The notes under the pieces were generated by a model that worked only from the letters and a program-made list of their open reading frames with translations, ran no database searches and was not told the origin of the DNA. Of a stretch of DNA of 64,000 bases, positions 63,737 to 64,000 are shown in pieces. The stretch spans positions 67,650-131,649 of the forward strand of contig NZ_NNBL01000014.1 in NCBI RefSeq assembly GCF_002803065.1. The letters run 5' to 3'. Numbering within the stretch: the first letter of the stretch is position 1; each line of letters starts with the position of its first letter. The stretch comes from Streptomyces sp. CB01635. GTDB lineage: Bacteria; Actinomycetota; Actinomycetes; Streptomycetales; Streptomycetaceae. A program made the translations under genes and the position numbers.

Positions 63737-64000
63737 AGCGCTGTGGCACGTCCGTCGCGGCCTGCGCGGTGAGTCCGGGGATCCGCGCGGTCCAGCGGGC
63801 CAGTACCAGCGGGTCGGGCGTCTGCGCGCCGCGGGCCCGCGCGTCCAGGGCGAGCGCCCGCACCAGCTCGGGCCGGTGCAGCAGGGCCGTGGCCGGGCCG
63901 TCCTCGCCGGAAGCCTCCAGGGCGAGGCCGAGGCCGACCCAGGCCGGGCGGGTCCCGGGGGCACCGGTCAGGACGGCGCGGTAGCGGTCGACGGCCCGTG
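63735..64000 (-). CDS. C-terminus of a probable HExxH-type peptide-modification protein, partial
   Basis: Only the last 88 codons are inside the window (the stop is at 63735-63737 and the frame is open to the edge). They read V-D-R-Y-R-A-V-L-T-G-A-P-G-T-R-P-A-W-V-G-L-G-L-A, L-L-H-R-P-E-L-V-R-A-L-A and D-P-L-V-L-A-R-W-T-A-R-I-P. This helical tail resembles the ends of HExxH (peptide beta-hydroxylase-type) proteins found in FxSxx-COOH loci. The catalytic part is not visible, so the identification is by tail similarity and by the FxsT-like neighbour. Confidence 0.55.
   Translation of the reverse strand, partial: RAVDRYRAVLTGAPGTRPAWVGLGLALEASGEDGPATALLHRPELVRALALDARARGAQTPDPLVLARWTARIPGLTAQAATDVPQR

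Noticed and set aside
1..64000. tRNA genes, CRISPR arrays, insertion sequences, phage attachment sites
   Set aside because: I looked for tRNA T-loop patterns, regularly spaced identical repeats and transposase/integrase motifs on both strands and found none that held up.

Overview
The window is high-GC DNA with strong GC bias at third codon positions, many GTG/TTG starts, purine-rich ribosome-binding sites (RBS) and dense 4-8 bp start/stop overlaps. Together with a chaplin, a melC1-melC2 tyrosinase pair, SURF1, an ECF sigma factor, DUF3151, DUF5063, DUF2617 and SAV_2336-type proteins, this points to a Streptomyces chromosome (or a very close relative). The core order ask-asd, recR-ybaB, purA, kynA-kynU, fba, pyrE is, from memory, that of the conserved streptomycete arm. 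I saw no rRNA, tRNA, CRISPR array, transposase or integrase.

Layout. 1-3.5 kb: end of a VKOR-family membrane protein, a secreted protein, tyrosinase helper MelC1 and tyrosinase MelC2, a short chaplin, and the truncated remnant of a SpoIIE-type PP2C phosphatase. 3.6-16.3 kb: NfeD-like/flotillin pair, PAP2-DedA operon, a BlaI/M56 pair behind three interlocked dyads, a secreted M64 peptidase, an XRE-TPR regulator, an S9 peptidase, SURF1, and an ECF sigma factor with a coupled membrane partner. 16.7-21.1 kb: asd, ask, DUF5063, recR, ybaB. 21.3-30.3 kb: SLATT protein, GNAT, a two-part glycosyltransferase/membrane protein coupled to a GntR regulator, class III aminotransferase, VTC-domain protein, and a PfpI-MarR pair. 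30.3-35.6 kb: serine/threonine kinase, a membrane-anchored PstS-like protein and a secreted FG-GAP protein. 35.6-44 kb: purA, a diacylglycerol-kinase-like protein, an ABC exporter facing a GbsR/MarR regulator, and a two-component system. 43.2-46.9 kb: tryptophan to anthranilate catabolism (putative formamidase, kynureninase, tryptophan 2,3-dioxygenase) with a TetR gene inside. 47-56.5 kb: DUF3151, MalY-like lyase, fba, pyrE, aldose epimerase, SRPBCC protein, spermidine-synthase-like membrane protein, DUF2617, a Gly/Cys-rich membrane miniprotein, and a methionine/kynurenine-type aminotransferase.

56.6-64 kb is the most unusual part. A VMAP-type protein, a MoxR-type AAA+ ATPase and a 1416-residue protein combining a SAV_2336/vWA-like region, an NB-ARC ATPase and kinesin-light-chain-type TPRs form one tightly packed operon. 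It is followed convergently by the C-terminus of what looks like an HExxH-type peptide-modification enzyme. This resembles the ternary NTP-dependent conflict/signalling modules joined to the FxSxx-COOH peptide system; its remaining parts would lie beyond 64 kb.

All functional calls rest on reading translated sequence and motifs; no database search was run. Start codons were chosen by RBS position and overlap with neighbours and are uncertain where stated.
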